Origin: CBDBGD01 sp965205235
GTDB taxonomy: Bacteria > Chloroflexota > Dehalococcoidia > Lucifugimonadales > UBA1127
DNA: 64,000 nt
Direction: 5' to 3'
Assembly (NCBI GenBank): GCA_965205235.1
Contig: CBDBGD010000004.1
Coordinates: forward strand, 1-64,000
Shown here: one piece after another, positions 63,074 to 64,000 of the stretch
Numbering within the stretch: the stretch's first letter is position 1
Layout: each line of letters begins with the position of its first letter
Notes under the pieces: model-generated
Told to the model about the DNA's origin: nothing
Databases searched by the model: none
What the model saw: the letters and a program-made list of their open reading frames with translations, nothing else
Translations under genes and position numbers: made by a program

Positions 63074-64000
63074 ATGCTATCTAGGAGACTAAGGGGCCGA
63101 CGCAGCCTCCTGCTTGCAGGGGCGCTGGCCGGGGCCCTGTTGGTGGCCGTAGCGTGCGGCGGCGACGACGAGGAGACCACCTCGGCAGCCGAGACGACGA
63201 CGCAGCCCGCGCAGACGCAGGCGGCGGCCCAGACGCAGACCACGACCACGACCACGACGGCGGCAGCGACGGAAACGACGACGACCGCGGCGCCCGCCGA
63301 GGCAATGATGAAGAAGCATGGCAGCACCATGCGCCGCTTCGCCTTCAGCCAGGTGCGGACGGTGGACCCAGGCCACTTTGACTACCGGGGCGCGATGCCG
63401 GGCTGGTCGCAGCAGGCCGGCTACGACCGACTGCTGGAGTACGAGCGGCCGTTCAACCCCGAGGTTGGCCAGGTGCTGACCAACGAGGGTCTGGCCGAGT
63501 CCTGGGAAGTCGACGACGCCGGGACGACTTGGACGTTCAACCTTCGGGAAGGCATCACGTTCCACGACGGCTCGGCCTTCACCGCCGAGGACGTGAAGGT
63601 GACGTTCGACCGAATCCTGGACGAGAACTGGGACGTGTCCACCAGGGTGCTCATCGGATACCGGGAGTTCCTGACGGACGTCACCGTGGTTGACGACTAC
63701 ACGATCCAGTTCACGACGGACAAGCCGAACCGGATGCTCCTGAACTACCTGGCCAGCCGGTACGGGACACACATCCTCTCCGCTGACGCCATCACCACGG
63801 ACGACACGAGCGTGGAGACGCACCCGTGGATAAAGATGGAGACGCTCATCGGCACGGGGCCGTTCCGCCAGACCAGCTTCGAGCCCACGGAGGGTTGGGA
63901 GTGGGAACGCAACACCGAGTACTGGGGCACCGACGCGGACGGGCAACAGTACCCCTACCTGGACGCCATGACGCAGAAGGTGGTGGGTGAGAAGACGACC
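63074..64000 (+). CDS. ABC transporter substrate-binding lipoprotein, family 5 (3' end outside window)
   Basis: 309 residues are visible and the frame runs off the window end. The signal has a lipobox LVAVAC (near Cys29), then a Thr/Ala/Gln-rich linker. The mature part matches SBP_bac_5 (DppA/OppA-like) proteins: GLAESWEVDDAGTTWTFNLR, EGITFHDGSAFTAEDVKVTF, and IGTGPFRQTSF. Such proteins bind peptides, nickel or other small solutes. The ATG follows TTGGAGGTGAGGA. Being divergent from the amidohydrolase cluster, it may supply their substrate. Confidence 0.9.
   Translation, partial: MLSRRLRGRRSLLLAGALAGALLVAVACGGDDEETTSAAETTTQPAQTQAAAQTQTTTTTTTAAATETTTTAAPAEAMMKKHGSTMRRFAFSQVRTVDPGHFDYRGAMPGWSQQAGYDRLLEYERPFNPEVGQVLTNEGLAESWEVDDAGTTWTFNLREGITFHDGSAFTAEDVKVTFDRILDENWDVSTRVLIGYREFLTDVTVVDDYTIQFTTDKPNRMLLNYLASRYGTHILSADAITTDDTSVETHPWIKMETLIGTGPFRQTSFEPTEGWEWERNTEYWGTDADGQQYPYLDAMTQKVVGEKTT

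Overview
The window is G+C-rich bacterial DNA with dense, short-spaced operons, frequent ATGA/TGATG stop-start overlaps and many GTG starts. The gene set suggests a free-living heterotroph of the Chloroflexota, most likely a Dehalococcoidia/SAR202-like lineage: F420 biosynthesis (cofE) plus a PPOX/F420-type flavin-fold enzyme, several Thr/Ala-rich lipoproteins, PdxS/PdxT vitamin B6 synthesis, and a cluster of amidohydrolases and amidases. This taxonomic call is inference; there is no rRNA gene in the window.

Layout. 0-9.4 kb: end of an inositol-monophosphatase gene, a PAP2 phosphatase/DUF3303-like/cupin operon, a Glu/Leu-type dehydrogenase behind a structured leader, the 5-oxoprolinase operon pxpABC, cofE, a SelW-like gene with an in-frame UGA (probable selenocysteine), tenA and tilS. 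9.4-20 kb: CorC/HlyC-type protein, ThDP enzyme, tmk, a lipoprotein, an AAA-R3H ATPase, pdxT-pdxS, small zinc-ribbon and DUF503 genes, a GNAT enzyme. 19.4-27.3 kb: an orphan PD-(D/E)XK-like protein, a YprA/MrfA-type helicase, an M20 amidohydrolase, an FmdB-type protein, an ECF sigma/anti-sigma pair, tRNA-Asn. 27.4-45 kb: homocysteine methyltransferase family protein, DUF402, arsenite methyltransferase, DEAD helicase, ABC-F ATPase, aldo/keto reductase, threonine synthase, a MacB-like ABC transporter, two lipoproteins and a DUF4349-PKD lipoprotein. 45-56.8 kb is an accessory stretch: HicAB, a methyltransferase, an NYN-OST-HTH protein coupled to a HigA-like antitoxin, aconitase, an MFS transporter, a PPOX protein, and a DNA methyltransferase with a C-terminal HNH domain followed by two unknown membrane-anchored genes. 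57-64 kb: amidase, AtzG-like subunit, hydantoinase, two amidohydrolases and the start of a peptide/oligopeptide-type substrate-binding lipoprotein, together looking like uptake and hydrolysis of N-containing organic compounds.

Intergenic regions are full of dispersed repeats. The most notable is a ~300 bp element in three copies (21.1, 45.1 and 53.5 kb; one inverted), with conserved internal inverted repeats and no recognisable gene. Four or more shorter palindromic REP-like families surround it and tend to sit beside the defence or toxin-antitoxin-like genes.

Five genes (gdh, tilS, acnA, the MFS gene and the DNA methyltransferase) are broken by single-base length changes in homopolymers, 13 in total and 12 of them insertions. 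I read these mainly as consensus errors in the assembly rather than true pseudogenes, and annotate each as one gene.
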